Source: Gnetum montanum | Taxonomy: Eukaryota; Streptophyta; Gnetopsida; Gnetales; Gnetaceae | Direction: 5' to 3' | Assembly (NCBI GenBank): GCA_015680685.1 | Contig: MNCI01004661.1 | Location: forward strand, 1,879,318 to 1,943,317 | Length of the DNA: 64,000 bases | In this document: positions 45,209 to 57,024 of the stretch, piece by piece | How the letters are laid out: every line of letters starts with the position of its first letter | Position numbering within the stretch: position 1 is the first letter of the stretch | Notes under the pieces: model-generated | Told to the model about the DNA's origin: nothing | Seen by the model: the letters and a program-made list of their open reading frames with translations, nothing else | The model's database searches: none | Program-made: the position numbers and the translations under genes

Positions 45209-46947
45209 TTCATGGCATCCTTGCTTCACTGGGCCATCGTAATTCAAGCAGCGTCATGTCACTTCAGCAAGAAGTGGATGTTTCGAGTTTAGGTATGCAG
45301 TTTGGAAAATTTTCTAGCTAGGTAATTCATCTAGTTAATAGCCTACTTAAAAATGATGCAGAGAGTTGTCAACGGTGCTCAAAATGCATAAAAAAGTTTG
45401 GTAGGTTTTCTGAGTCAAGGAGTTTTCTATGCTACGCCATGCTATATAGCGTAGCAGGCTTCGGGAGACAGTTGTTCAAACAGTCGACCATAAATTATTG
45501 CAAGACAAGGTGCTACGCTAGGCCATGCTATATAATGTAGCATAGCATAGCAAGAGCAAGATAGGAAGGCTCAGCTTACTTAGTGATTTCAAATGCACTG
45601 AGTTAGTGTCTCTAGCCTTCAAAAATAGTTACTTTGCTCCACTCCAAGTTCTTCAGCAATGGCTCCTTCACCTGAAAGTGGTAAACTTAGCAAAAAATAG
45701 GCCATGTCGATTACTACGCTACGCTGCGCTACGTAGTGTAGCACAATGTAGCAACTTTGCAGGAACAACGAAAGGCATCTCAAAGGGAAGGATTAGCAAG
45801 TTTGCAAGATTTACAATGCAAAGGGAAAAGTTTGTAGGCCATCGACATTTTTGTGACTAAGGCCAACTGCTATGCTACATAGCGTAGCAAATATGCAACA
45901 AATAGTCAACACACTTCAAAGGTTTCCAACACATGCAGTAGGACGCAACGCAAGTTTTTGTTTCAAACTACTAGCTATGCTATGCTATGCTACATAGCGT
46001 AGCATGGCATAACAAGTTGCCATGCTACGCCCACATGCTACACTACAAAGCACAGCACGGCGTAGCAGACAGTTACACCACATCAATGCACTTCATCTAA
46101 TTGCATTGTTGGCACACATCTCCAAGCTCTGATGATGCAATTATAGTGTCGCAAGTTCATAATTACAACATGGTAGGCTTGTCCAATGGACATGCACATC
46201 AAACGGTCATCCACACCCATGCAACATAGACAAGTCAACATAAGCCCAGGGCATGTGGTGTCCAAAACACATCTTTCGCATGTCCTTGGTCCTATAAATA
46301 CATCAATGAGCAATGCTTAGAAGGATATTTTGACAATCTTTCAGTCAATCAGCAAGTTAGTTGGTTCGCTGGTACACCGGCTAGCAAGCAAGCAAGAAAT
46401 TTAGCATCACATCCCTTAGCATTGTAAACACCTTTTTTGACACTGTAAACAGTTGGCACTCCCGCTTGGCATTTGTTCTGCTCTTTCTTGCTATTCTCAT
46501 AGCATTTTGCATTCTTGGCTCCCGAATCCACATTCAAGTATACAGTTTCCTTACTCTAAACATCCTAGTTACTCTTGGGATCTATGTGCCCCTCAACACC
46601 GTGCAACCAATGGTATCCACTTTGATAGAGTGAAGTCACGTTCTTGAAGCGGTGTATTTTTCTAACTACAATTTACTTTGTTTTCTTGCTTATCATTGCA
46701 TTTTTACATTATTTTTTGTCTCTTTTTCATTTAAAGTTATCATTTTATTCTAGAAGTCTTGTTTGCAAATTATCCATTTACGAAAGGTTATATTAACACC
46801 GACTAAGTCCCTGTCTGATCGACTAGATCATTCAAGGCACCTCGTTTCCATTTATCCAGCACAACCCTCACATGGATTTGGGGTTAAGACTGTCATGACC
46901 AACAACCTTTCGCTATTTTCTAGCCGCCGACGTTTTCGATCACAACA
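45131..46947 (+). repeat. LTR of Tat element E2 (also 3' LTR of E2')
   Basis: Begins TGGTGTTTCAT with the palindrome (45131-45208) and ends at about CACAACA (46947), a boundary set by where homology with the E1 and E3 LTRs stops. TATAAATA is at 46293-46300. U3 carries GCTACGCTA palindromes near 45430, 45530, 45720, 45875, 45985 and 46040. It serves as 5' LTR for gag at 47356 and is preceded by a complete 3' UTR, so two elements share it. Confidence 0.7.
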
Positions 46948-46982
46948 GTTTTCTCACGTTAGAAGGAGGGCCTTTGGTGCCT

Positions 46983-47307
46983 TTTCCGAGTTTCACGGTA
47001 GTCCTGTAAGCTTTCTGTACCCTGATACGCATTAGTGTAAGCTTGACACCCGTTTGTGGCTTTTTACACGTTGTGCGATGCAAATCGGTCACCTCGATAG
47101 TTCCTCAGGAACCCTATAGGACATAAAGCCTCCGATCGCTAGTTGACTTGCCTATCTTACGGTAGTCTTGCATGCGCTCTGTACCCTATCATGCACTAGC
47201 ATAATTGTGACACCCTTTTGCAGTTGTTTACACATCGTGTGGTACAGATTGATCACTTCAACAATTTCTTGAGAACCCTACAAGACATAATGCCTTTTTG
47301 ATTACTT
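46983..47307 (+). repeat. Tandem duplication in E2 leader
   Basis: Two units of about 155-165 bases (46983-47143 and 47152-47307), each with CGGTAGTC, CTCTGTACCCT, GACACCC, TTTACAC and GAACCCTA..AGGACATAA-type blocks, between the LTR end and the gag ATG. Confidence 0.75.
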
Positions 47308-47355
47308 TCCAATTTCTTTGTTTTTTTCCTGTTTGCAAAACTACCTAGCTTAACA

Positions 47356-50230
47356 ATGGCTTCCTTGAGCACCATTGCTAACACCTTCAACATTGAGGTT
47401 CCCATCACGGTTCAAGGCACCACTGGTGCCGAACAATCATTGAACCCAATGCTAGAAACACATTGATCCCTCAGGATTCAAATCCAAGTACTTGAGGGCT
47501 TGACCCAGCAGCATGAACGCTATAAATTCCTTTGTGCAAAGGTGTAGGAAAATCTACCCTTGAATGTACACGAACTCGAAGACAAACATAGCTTCGAGTT
47601 CGCTTATTGCGATGGAAAGGAATTTGTTCCCACTCTTGGCATTACCATCCCTTTGACATAGATAAACCAATGGCTTCTATCCCAACTGATTTAGTTGGTT
47701 AGACTTAGGGAGCAACAAGACACGGTGTCTAACCATGAGGACGCCTTTCAGAATGGATAGGGGAAACTCGATTCCCAATCCAACGAGGGAGGTCAAACCA
47801 ACCCCGTTACCGTCCCTCCTACCCAGTCCTTCTAGACCAACCTATTTTCTCTCATTGTTCCCTTCATGATCACGCCTACATTTTTACAACCCACAATTAC
47901 GTCTGCAATGGGTAGCCATGTTGACCCCTCAGTGTATCAATGCCCTTTTTCACCTGTTTCACTTGTTTTGTTTGCAGCCACTATCCCTTTGCAATCCATT
48001 TATCAATCTATCCTTGTAGCACATCATATGCCAATCATGACTACCCTACCACATGTGCACATCGTACCAGCTTCGTAGCTATACACAGCTTCCACTTCCA
48101 TTCCTACATTCACATCTGTCCCACCATCAGCGATGGGCCCAGGCCCGTCAACGTGGTAGACCCCATTCTTTGCTCCCCCTACTACACTATCATCGTAGAT
48201 GACTCACCACATTCGCCAACAGGCCTACCAAATCCCACAAATGGTACAACCCAATGTAGGGCTATGGTTTGTCCCACTGGCTACACAAATAGTCTATCCC
48301 GCAACCCAACCCACGGTTGCCACCCTAACAACACCACCTACCGAGTGGTGGATAATGCAGGCTGCACCATCTGTGGCGGCCACCCCAATGGTACCACCGG
48401 TGGATCACACTTCCACCCCTTCCACCCCACAAATGGAAGCTTCCCCGACAGTTCCAAACCTTCTACATCGTCACAGGGTCTAGACCAAGCGTTCTAGCTC
48501 ATCTAAAGCCTCACTGAGGAAATAAAACGCCTCAAGGCTATCGGGTCTGACACGATACAAGTCATGGACTTTTACCAGGACGATCCCATTAGACCTGCCA
48601 TCCCCACACTAACATTGCCCCCAGGGATATATCCCTCCCACACTTTATGAAATACAATGGGGAGGGAGATCCCAACACACATTTGGTCATCTTTAGGTCT
48701 GAATCCCTCCTGTTGCAACAATGGCTACACATGATTATCTGTGTCTTTGCTATGTCCCTAGTCGGAAAATCTTTAGATTGGTACCGTGCGCTGCCATGCT
48801 CATCTATTTCAACCCTAGAGGAGCTTCTGACCTAGTTCATGATGCACTTCAAGTATAACTTGAAGCCAAAAATCACGTTGGATCAATTGATGAGCATGAA
48901 GCAGGATCCTATAGAGCTGGTCCAAAAGTTCATCTAGCACTAGAGCACAACCCTTAATAAAATCCATGAGCCCATTGAAGAGGCCCACTTGCTGACCATT
49001 TTTAAGGGTGCAATGAACGACTTCATTAAGTCTAAACTGTACTACCTTGCTTCTTGCACTCTTAGACAAGCCTTCGCTCAGACTAAGAGCATACAAGATG
49101 TAGCTGAGACGAGCAAAGACCCGACCTACGTTGCTTAGAAAAACACCTTCACAAAGAAGGATAAGGGTAAGGCCCCAACAGCCACAATGGCAGCTGTGGT
49201 GGCCGAAGCCAAGCCTAAACCTAATAACAATGGTAATAAGAACAACAAGAAACTGACCACACCTACAATTAACCCCATGCCCAAGTAGGGCCACGCATTG
49301 CAACCTACCATACCCATGCCTAAGATATCTGCATAATCTAAACCAAACTTTGAGCATAATGATTGCTCAAAGTATACCCCGCTTCCTCTCAGGCCTTTAG
49401 AACTTTTGAAGTAGCTACTGGTAGTGGGGCACATCCAACACAAGAAGATGTTAGAAGAGAGAGTCAGGAAATACCAACGCTACTGCGAGCTCCTTAGGAG
49501 CCCCTCTTTAGCCTTGCCCAATGAGCCCCCAGTTCCTAAGGGTTTCAAGTTGAATAGGTTTTGTGACTATCATCAACAATGTGATCATAATACAGATTAC
49601 TGTCTAGCATTGTAGGATGACATCCAAAGGTTGATTGATCCGGGAAAACTGGTGTTGGATGAAAGCAACCTAGTACGTCCTAGGAATCAATCTCTACATT
49701 TCTACATCGACCCCCTCAATGCCAATAATGTCGGTTACGTCATTAATTCCATCGGTATTAATAGTGATCCTTGCCCATCCTAGCAACCATTTGTGGTCTG
49801 CATGCCTTAGCGTAGCGCACTAGCACCGCCAGCGTCTAGTCGAAGCTCGTAGCAACCATTTGTCCTAAGGATCCCTCCCTGTGCATCTTTCCCCATGTCA
49901 TCCATTAGCAGAACCATGCCACCCTACCCATTAACACTATTAGCTCCATTTGTCATCAGGGGGCTAACTCCTTCAACAGTCCCCGCCCTGCGCAAGACAG
50001 CTAAACAACCTTCTCATCCTAAAAAATGAGAAATGTGTTTAGCAGGAAAGACGTTGAGGGAAGATACCGCCTCAGGTACTTCCACACCTATGTCTTCACC
50101 CCTTATGTCTACGCCCTTGTCACCAAAAAGGAACGTTGCTACAACTACAGAGTCCATGCCCTCCACCAAAAAGGGTCTGAGCCCAGATCCGAAACTGCCC
50201 CTCCTCGAAAAATTCATCTCTTGGGACGAA
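47356..50230 (+). pseudogene. gag: gag of Tat element E2
   Basis: ATG at 47356 (MASLSTIANTFNIEVPI) opens a Pro/Thr/Ser-rich N-terminal region in frame 1 to about 48490. After a frame change, the gag core follows (about 48640-49130): MKYNGEGDPNTHLVIFRSES, LVGKSLDWYRALPCSSISTL, DQLMSMKQDPIELVQKF and EEAHLLTIFKGAMNDF. Then a Lys-rich linker and a Tat-type zinc knuckle CDYHQQCDHNTDYCLAL followed by DDIQRLID. The particle protein; dead through about ten stops and two frameshifts. In-frame stops are nearly all TAG. Confidence 0.82.
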
Positions 50231-50259
50231 TAGAAGAGGAGAAAGGAAGTAAATAGGGG

Positions 50260-51185
50260 GCTAGCCAAGACCTCTTAGATGCCCTCACTAATGTCAAACA
50301 AGCTCTGAAACAAAAAAATACTACGTTGAGCTTGTATGACCTAATCATGACATCTGTCCCACACCATGAGGCTCTGGTCTGCATGTTGACAGTGAATCTG
50401 ATCAACAAAGATATGCCAATGGAAGAGGAAGCGATCCACTCAATCATGCTGCCCTCCACACCTGTAGAGCCAGAGCAATCCCAATTGACTTTCAGCAATG
50501 GTTCCGTTAGGCAAGATCCTAAAAGGGGTCAAGTGACTACAACACCTCTATTCATCATAGTTCAGGTAGGCCAACATCAGATTCGGAGGGTACCCATCGA
50601 TGATGGGACCGCCACCAATGTCATCACCTTCCCCATTATGGATAGGTTAGGCCTAGTCGACCAGATTAAACATGTAACAATGTCATGCCTAAGGTTGTTC
50701 AATGGGGCATGGGTCGTGGTGAAGGGCATAGTCCACATAGACTTTGTGGCAGGGAATCAGTTTCCCACAAATGCAACATTCATCGTGATTAAGGAAATGC
50801 TTGGGTTTAACCTGATCTTAGGGAGATCATGACTAGCGTAGCTTAGGGCTATCTCCTCACCTATACAGTAGGATATCCATCTACCTTATGCAGGTAGGGA
50901 GGTGATGATCCATGATGACGAGGTAGCGATGCAAGCAATCCATAACATAAATATGGAATAGGGCTCAGAGGTTGTAACCTCTGAGAGTTAAGTGCTTGTT
51001 GCAGCACACATTGATCATCTAGTAGAGAAATCAGCTTAGCAAGCCAGTTCCCAAGATGAGAATGCATGGGCTAAGTTACCCTTCCAAGCATGGGGTAATG
51101 ATGTAGATGAAGGCCCTGGCAAAGCATCTTGGCCTTATGTCTTGCTCAATCCACTATGGGTGAAGAAGTGGTGAAGAAGTAGCTA
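50260..51185 (+). pseudogene. Aspartic protease of Tat element E2
   Basis: TTTPLFIIVQVGQHQIRRVP, then IDDGTATNVITFPIMDRLGL is the active-site strand (VDDGSSADIL form in Tat), and EMLGFNLILGRS is the conserved flap/ILGR end. 50326-50832 is open. Downstream the frame continues with stops (AISSPIQ, AWAKLPFQAW) to about 51185, then the coding signal ends and RT does not resume until about 57025. Confidence 0.8.
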
Positions 51186-51307
51186 TGCATAGCATAGCAA
51201 CCTTGCCTAGTTGCCATCCCTTGTACATTCACCTCCTCTTGGCTTTGCATCTGCATTGATCACCAGTTAGCCATTCTCCAAATCGTTAGGTATCATCCTT
51301 TTATCAA

Positions 51308-51550
51308 GTAACAGCTAGAAATGGCCTAAAAGTACGCTCTAGTAATGGCCCGCAATGGCCTAAAACTATGTTACGCTAGGGCCCAAAATGACCTAAAACT
51401 AGAAATGGCCCATAATGGCCTAAAACTATGTTACGCCAGGGCCCGAAATGGCCTAAAACTATGTTATGCCACTGCCCAAAATGGCCTAAAACTAGCAATG
51501 GCTTGAAATGGCCTAAAATTAGCAAGGGCCCGAAATGGCCTAGAACTAGC
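51308..51550 (+). repeat. Tandem array after E2 protease
   Basis: Units of about 30-37 bases with AATGGCCTAAAACTAG /GGGCCCAAAATGACC, about eight copies. Shares the core CTAAAACTAG with the other arrays and lies 3' of the antisense gene. Confidence 0.85.
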
Positions 51551-51624
51551 ATAAAAGAGCAAAAGTTTAGCATGACATTCAGCACGTAAACAATGCATAA
51601 GTTAGCATAGAATCAATTCACCTC

Positions 51625-51630
51625 TTTATT
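51625..51630 (-). terminator. Poly(A) signal of antisense gene copy 2
   Basis: AATAAA on the - strand, 60 bases past the stop codon (51690-51692), with a T/A-rich stretch between. Confidence 0.55.
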
Positions 51631-51689
51631 CAAAATTTTTGTATTTTAGACAATATTTATAAAAATTTTACAAAAAAATTTCCATGTCA

Positions 51690-54600
51690 TCATGGGTTGT
51701 CTCTGCCCACATCATCTTCGCCACTCGCTTCCGCATCACCCCCTTCTGCATCGCCTTCCCCTATGTTTTTCCCTGCTGCCCCTTCATTCCTTCCCACTGC
51801 AGGCCATATGCCATCATCTAGAACCTACATCATAACAATGAAGTAGTCAGCTAAGGTAACGCACGCAAGTTACAATAGAGCATAAGCATTGACACATAGA
51901 AAGCGACTAACCTAAGAAGGATCTGCATCCGTCTCGAAGGGTATCTAATCTAAACCAAGCCCGAGGTGATGCCAGACTTCCTCTTCAGTAATATCCACCC
52001 AATGCTTAATGCTAGGTTCAGTGTCTACAGCAGCTTTCTCCTTTTCGGCAGTCGTCCACCTCAGTGGTCCCTAAGAAAAGAAGGTGGTTGTTGTCTCTCC
52101 TGTGGAAAGGTCCACTTCCCATTCAGGAGACTTAGTAACCTTCACCTATCCTAAACTTGTCATAGGCCTCAAAAACGCCAATAGCATCTACAAACACTTT
52201 AAGGATGAATGCCTCCACAGAAGCGTCCTTGTATACTTTACAATAGGAGGCACATTCCAGTTTATACATATGCTTATGGTTCTTCTGGGACTGCCCCCAT
52301 TCGTAAACTCTTGCACCGTAATCCTTCCAATCCTAACACTTCAAGGCGAACAAGTCGATTTGCATCCATTGTTCTATTATTTCGCAGGTGGCTTCATTGT
52401 TCTGACGCATGACCGTCTAAAATCTAGCATGATCTATCACAGTTGTACACCAATCCCTGTTGTTAGTGTCACGGGCTAGGAGGAACTCGTTCCTCGATTT
52501 GAGGTCCTCCACCTCAAAGCTCAGATTAGCCTTCTCTTCCTTAGCCTTTTGGACCCATTTCCATAGGTCTTCACTGATGCACTTGTACTCCCACAAGGAG
52601 CAAGCCGAGTGCAAAGCACATTTTCTTACTTCATCATATGCACGATGAGGCACCTCGGTCACTTCAAGAGGGAATGTATGCATGCCACCGACTTTCAAAG
52701 GCTGTGTCAGGTCCCATTTGAGTCAAGAGGCTACCACAACATAAAAAGCATATTAGTCGCATTAGCGTAGCAAGGTTAGCGAATTCAAGAAACTGTAGTG
52801 TAGCAACATGAGAGCATCTAGCACTACTACTTACCCACTTCAAAGTCGATCCACTGAAGATGGTTGATCATGTCATCAACGATCCCCTACATAAACATAA
52901 ACTTATCAGGGGTCTCATCCCATCATTCCACAGAAACCAGTGGGGGTCTTGCAATATTAACAGTGGCACCTATCATATAACTAAACATGTTAGCAATAAC
53001 CGAAATGGGCTATGACAAGGTAGACATATTGCCAAAATCACCAGCATCAAATTATAGTTCCCCTCCCTTCTGATTTGGAGTGGTGGTAGCATCCTTGGAA
53101 GAAGTCCCCTCTGGGTTGATGTGGACTTCTCCTTTATTCACAAGAGCTTTGCCTTTTGAGGCACCAACATCCTCGTTATTCACGGGAGATTCCTCTTCAT
53201 CTGCAAAAATGCTCTCCTCATTAGTAGGATTCTACCTAATAACAAGAGCCCTACCTTAGTGGCAAGAGCTCTTTCTTTCTTGACCAGGGCCCTTCTCTTT
53301 GAAACTAGGGCCTTCGAGTCTTTATTTGTCATCCTGTTTTGAGGGCTGACACCTCTTCTTTGCCTTCTTCCTCTACCAAGCAAAAAACGTGTTTGCATTA
53401 TCTTAAAACAAGTTAGCTTAAAGCAAGTGCTACACTATGCTGCGCTATCTAGCATAACACTTCGCAGTAGGCATTAGAAAAGTAGGTAAAGAAATAAGCA
53501 TGGGTAGAAGCGTTTACTAAGGGGGGTTGCGTCCTCTATAGTTTAAGCTACAATCTCCTCCCCTCTTCTTCTTCAGCGTGAAGGGTTCCCTCAATTAAAG
53601 GAAGCCTCTTTCACTACAACTTGCTAGCCACAGTCTCGGCTATGAGACGTTTCCCCTGTGACATGCTACCAACTATAGCAAGGGGTATCTCTCCTACGTT
53701 GTCTTAGCCACAAAAGTTACGGGCCACCCGATCCTTAGTCGTCACGAAAAATGACTTCTATAATTTCTTATGGGGGATCTTGGGCTCAGGTGGTCTAGAG
53801 GATTTGGCAAATCCATGGTATGGAATTTTGGTGCAATTTTGCATGATCCAGGCTCCATTCTCATGAACTACCAGAAACTCTACAAAACACCACAAGCAGG
53901 CTATGTAAAAGGCATAATGTATATTGGAATGAGACTCCAACTTCTTATGGAGCCCCACAATTTCAGTTTGCAGGCCTTTACATATAAAATTAGCCCAATT
54001 GTGGCAAGCCTCTTCCTCCATGACCTCACGCATTACCCAGGCCTGCTCAATCCCTAGGACCTTCCCCTGGAAAAGTAGCTGGGGGAATGCGCAAGCACAG
54101 AAGACAAGGTAAACCTCCCTAGCAGGCCCTACTTTAAGCTTCTTCATGGGGAGCCCCTTCCGCTACTTGGTAATCCCTAACCACTCCTAAATGTCCTTCT
54201 TTTGAAGGGTCAGCTCCCTCTTGCTCTTCGACCTTATCGGGACGCCATCAGCAGGGATGCTGAAAAGATCTACGAACAGCTGGTCATTGATTTCAATGAC
54301 CACCCATACACTATGTATGCGGACGTGGAAGCGGTCTACCCTACCAAAAATGGAGCCAACTAGGGAGAGCACCTCGATGGTAGGGACGATTGGGTTCAAG
54401 GCCAGGAACAGATCTATAAACCTAGCCTTTTGGATGTTCTAGACCAAGGAGTCCAAGATGGCACTACATTTCTAGCACTGGCTCGCATCTATTTCTCCAT
54501 ACTTGAAGTAGATGTTTGCCTCCTAGTTCTCAATGGCTATCACCATCACCTCCTAGGAATTTTTAGCCCCTATAGCAGTTTGCACAAAAGTGTTTATCAT

Positions 54601-56139
54601 GAAAAAACACAGAAGACCCAAAGATTGCAAAGATACTTAAGCATGTAACACCCTTTGTTTAGCTTACTAGGTTTGTACGGTAACGAGAACGGTGGAAAAC
54701 TAACTAGAACTTGTTCAACAGTGATCAGTTTGAAGGGTGCCCACCCCTTATCCAACCAACCCATCTCCTTGCATTTGTCATAGGGAATGGGGTATAGCTT
54801 TGGGTAGGTGTGGTACTCATCCCCACATTGACCAATCACAATTTCATGCAGATTCTCAATAGAAGAGGACTCCTATAGGGTCAACCATGCTGTGGTCAAC
54901 ACACCAGCATTGTCGTGAAGCCCTTCCTTGTTAATGTAAAACTTGATAACAAGAACATACTATTAGCAAATTGCTAGCATAGCAAGCATCACACAATACA
55001 GCAGAACAAGGTTACAAAACTCACCTACCAGCATAGTAGATGGTCCCTGGTGGGTTTTGGAAGCACATTCCCATATGACACACAACAAACAACATGTTGT
55101 AAAGATGGTAGCAGTTGTACTCAGGCATACCCTAGATCCAAGACAAACATCTCAAATCTTTGGGATGTTGACTAGATCCTTCCCCCTACCAGCTGCTAAT
55201 TGCCCCATCCGTCAAAAACCTCAGGATACCTCGGCTTGCCCTAGGCAATAGGGTTTTTGTTATGATGACCGCCTCTTCCTCCTCTAAGTATGACCAAATG
55301 ATCACATTGAAGTGTTGAAGGAGAAATTGTAAGAACTCCTATGCTCCTTTCCTGAACCAGACCCCCCACAATCCCACACGTGTATGGGAAGGAGGAACAT
55401 TGGCCAATGGTTTTCTCATGCAACATAGGACCCCTATGAATTCTAGAACAATCAGAGTTGGCCTCAATGCTATCCTACACAACACAACCAGCAAATGTTG
55501 GCATCATGCCCAAGTGCAATACACACATAGTGTAGCAAGACCTAGAATTTTAGCATATAGCATAACATAACCCTCTTCCTGCACATAGTGTAGCAAGAAC
55601 GTGAAAGCAATAGCATAGCAAGAATAGCCTAGTGTAGCAACAGAGCGATTAGCCCTAGCAAAATGATTAGCACTACACCCTGACAAAACACGTGTCACAC
55701 TATCACGTCATGCACGGCTAAACCCTCTTGGGGGTCCTACGCTATGCCATTCAAAAGCCAAGTAACTTAAACTATCCAAACCCCCTCAGTTATGACAACT
55801 GTGGCGATGGTAGTTTAGGCGACCTTGCATGCAACATTAAGCCTAGCGTTGGTGCATACGTCATGGCTGAAATGATGACAGCAGTGGTGCAAAGGCCAAA
55901 ACAACGACAACGTGATAACAGAAAACACGAATAACTAAAACTAAATTGCAAAATTGAAAATAGAAAACAAAAATGATAACATAAGCATGAAAAAATAGAG
56001 GAGGCATAGCAGCCTACTGGGTCAACGATGTGTCCTCCTACACCACGATGCACACTTGTGTCATGCACCCTAAGGTTTTCTTTACCTCCTCAACCTTTGC
56101 GAGTGCGAAATGAGTGCATTCTTTCTTTGGAGCCATCAT
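51690..56139 (-). pseudogene. Antisense multi-exon gene with FCP1/NIF-like domain, copy 2 (in E2), complete
   Basis: Inferred exons on the - strand: 56139-56086 (18 codons, MMAPKKECTHFALAKVEE, donor GTAAAG), 55474-55025, 54942-54668, 54569-53518, 53372-about 53010, 52969-52835, 52730-about 51925, 51824-51690. Exon 2 has RPTLIVLEFIGVLCC, EFLQFLLQHFNVIIWSYLEE, HPKDLRCLSW and FQNPPGTIYYAG, matching the order of FCP1/NLI-interacting-factor HAD phosphatases, with the catalytic aspartates replaced (Glu and Ile in the first motif, VCHMG in place of DDSP). Exons 3-4 (YPIPYDKCKEMGWLDKGW; FEINDQLFVDLFSIPADGVP; AWVMREVMEEEACHNWANFI) are unrecognised. Exon 7 includes a likely coiled coil (KAKEEKANLSFEVEDLKSRN). 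The last exon is acidic (EGDAEGGDAEASGEDD) and ends in TGA. Stops occur in most exons, so this copy is dead. Lies between PR and RT, opposite strand. Confidence 0.72.
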
Positions 56140-56288
56140 CCTGCTTCCAAAATTTTCCTTGTTGCTACGCAAAAACCACCTTGCTCTTTGTTAGCACAAT
56201 CGCTCTACACTCCGCAATCGCTTTGTGCTCTAAATGTGGGCTCTGCACTCTTACGGTGAGAATAAAAAGCTTACCAGGGTTTAATCCC

Positions 56289-56295
56289 TATTTAT
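56289..56295 (-). promoter_or_regulatory. TATA box of the antisense gene, copy 2
   Basis: CCATAAATAGGGATTAAACC on the - strand, 150 bases before the ATG at 56139, alignable with copy 1 for about 45 bases downstream. Confidence 0.65.
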
Positions 56296-56469
56296 GGACA
56301 TAATGGTAAAAAAGGGAAACTTGTCATTCTCTCTCTCTGTTTAATCCAGGGTTTGTTGTGCAGCGTAGCATGCTCACCATGACATCATAGCAATATTGGC
56401 ATTAAAACCTTAGCATGCTTCAAGCTAACTATTTGCTTCCCCAAAAAACAAAAAATATATATTTTTGGT

Positions 56470-56830
56470 TTTTACCCATCCAAAAAGACCTTAAACTAGC
56501 AATGTTAGTGTAGCGGTGGTTTTCTGGTCCAAAAAGACCTTAAACTAGAAACCCCAATGTAGCATTTCACTCCAGTTTTAACAGTCTGAAAAGACCTTAA
56601 ACTAGCATTCCTAGCATTTCACTCTAGTCTTAAGCTAGTAGTTTTGATCAGTTTCGATCGATTACACATATGCAGTCTGCAATGATGTTAAACTAGCAGT
56701 TTCACGCTTTCGCATCAGCGGTTTTGCATTTCTTAGTAGTTTTGCATTCTTGCATCGACAGTTTTACATTTTACAATTTTGCATCTTCATGCCTTGGTGG
56801 TTTGCCATGACTTTGAACTGGAAAATTTTA
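56470..56830 (+). repeat. Tandem array upstream of E2 RT
   Basis: AAAAAGACCTTAAACTAGCA repeated three to four times (unit about 50-60 bases), then looser CAGTTTTGCATTT units. Equivalent to 38830-39090 in E1. Confidence 0.75.
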
Positions 56831-57024
56831 ACCTGTATGTCATACTTTGCTAGTTGGATCTTATCGTGATTGTGAAAATTTTCATTATACATGATTACTG
56901 CGAATAGGTCCTTCTTAACTAGGCTCTCCTTTCATCTTCGCAAGTTGAGAAAAAATGGAAATCCATCATGATCTCTCCACACCTTTAGCTCACAAGCCAA
57001 TTGAACCTAGACATAATTGACTAG

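Noticed and set aside
46605-46630. TGGTATC as a tRNA-iMet primer-binding site
   Set aside because: Homology with the E1 and E3 3' LTRs continues about 330 bases past it, so it lies inside the LTR; I could not identify the true Tat primer-binding site.
48815-49357. 180-codon - strand ORF
   Set aside because: Antisense shadow of the gag core of E2; no motif and no counterpart elsewhere.
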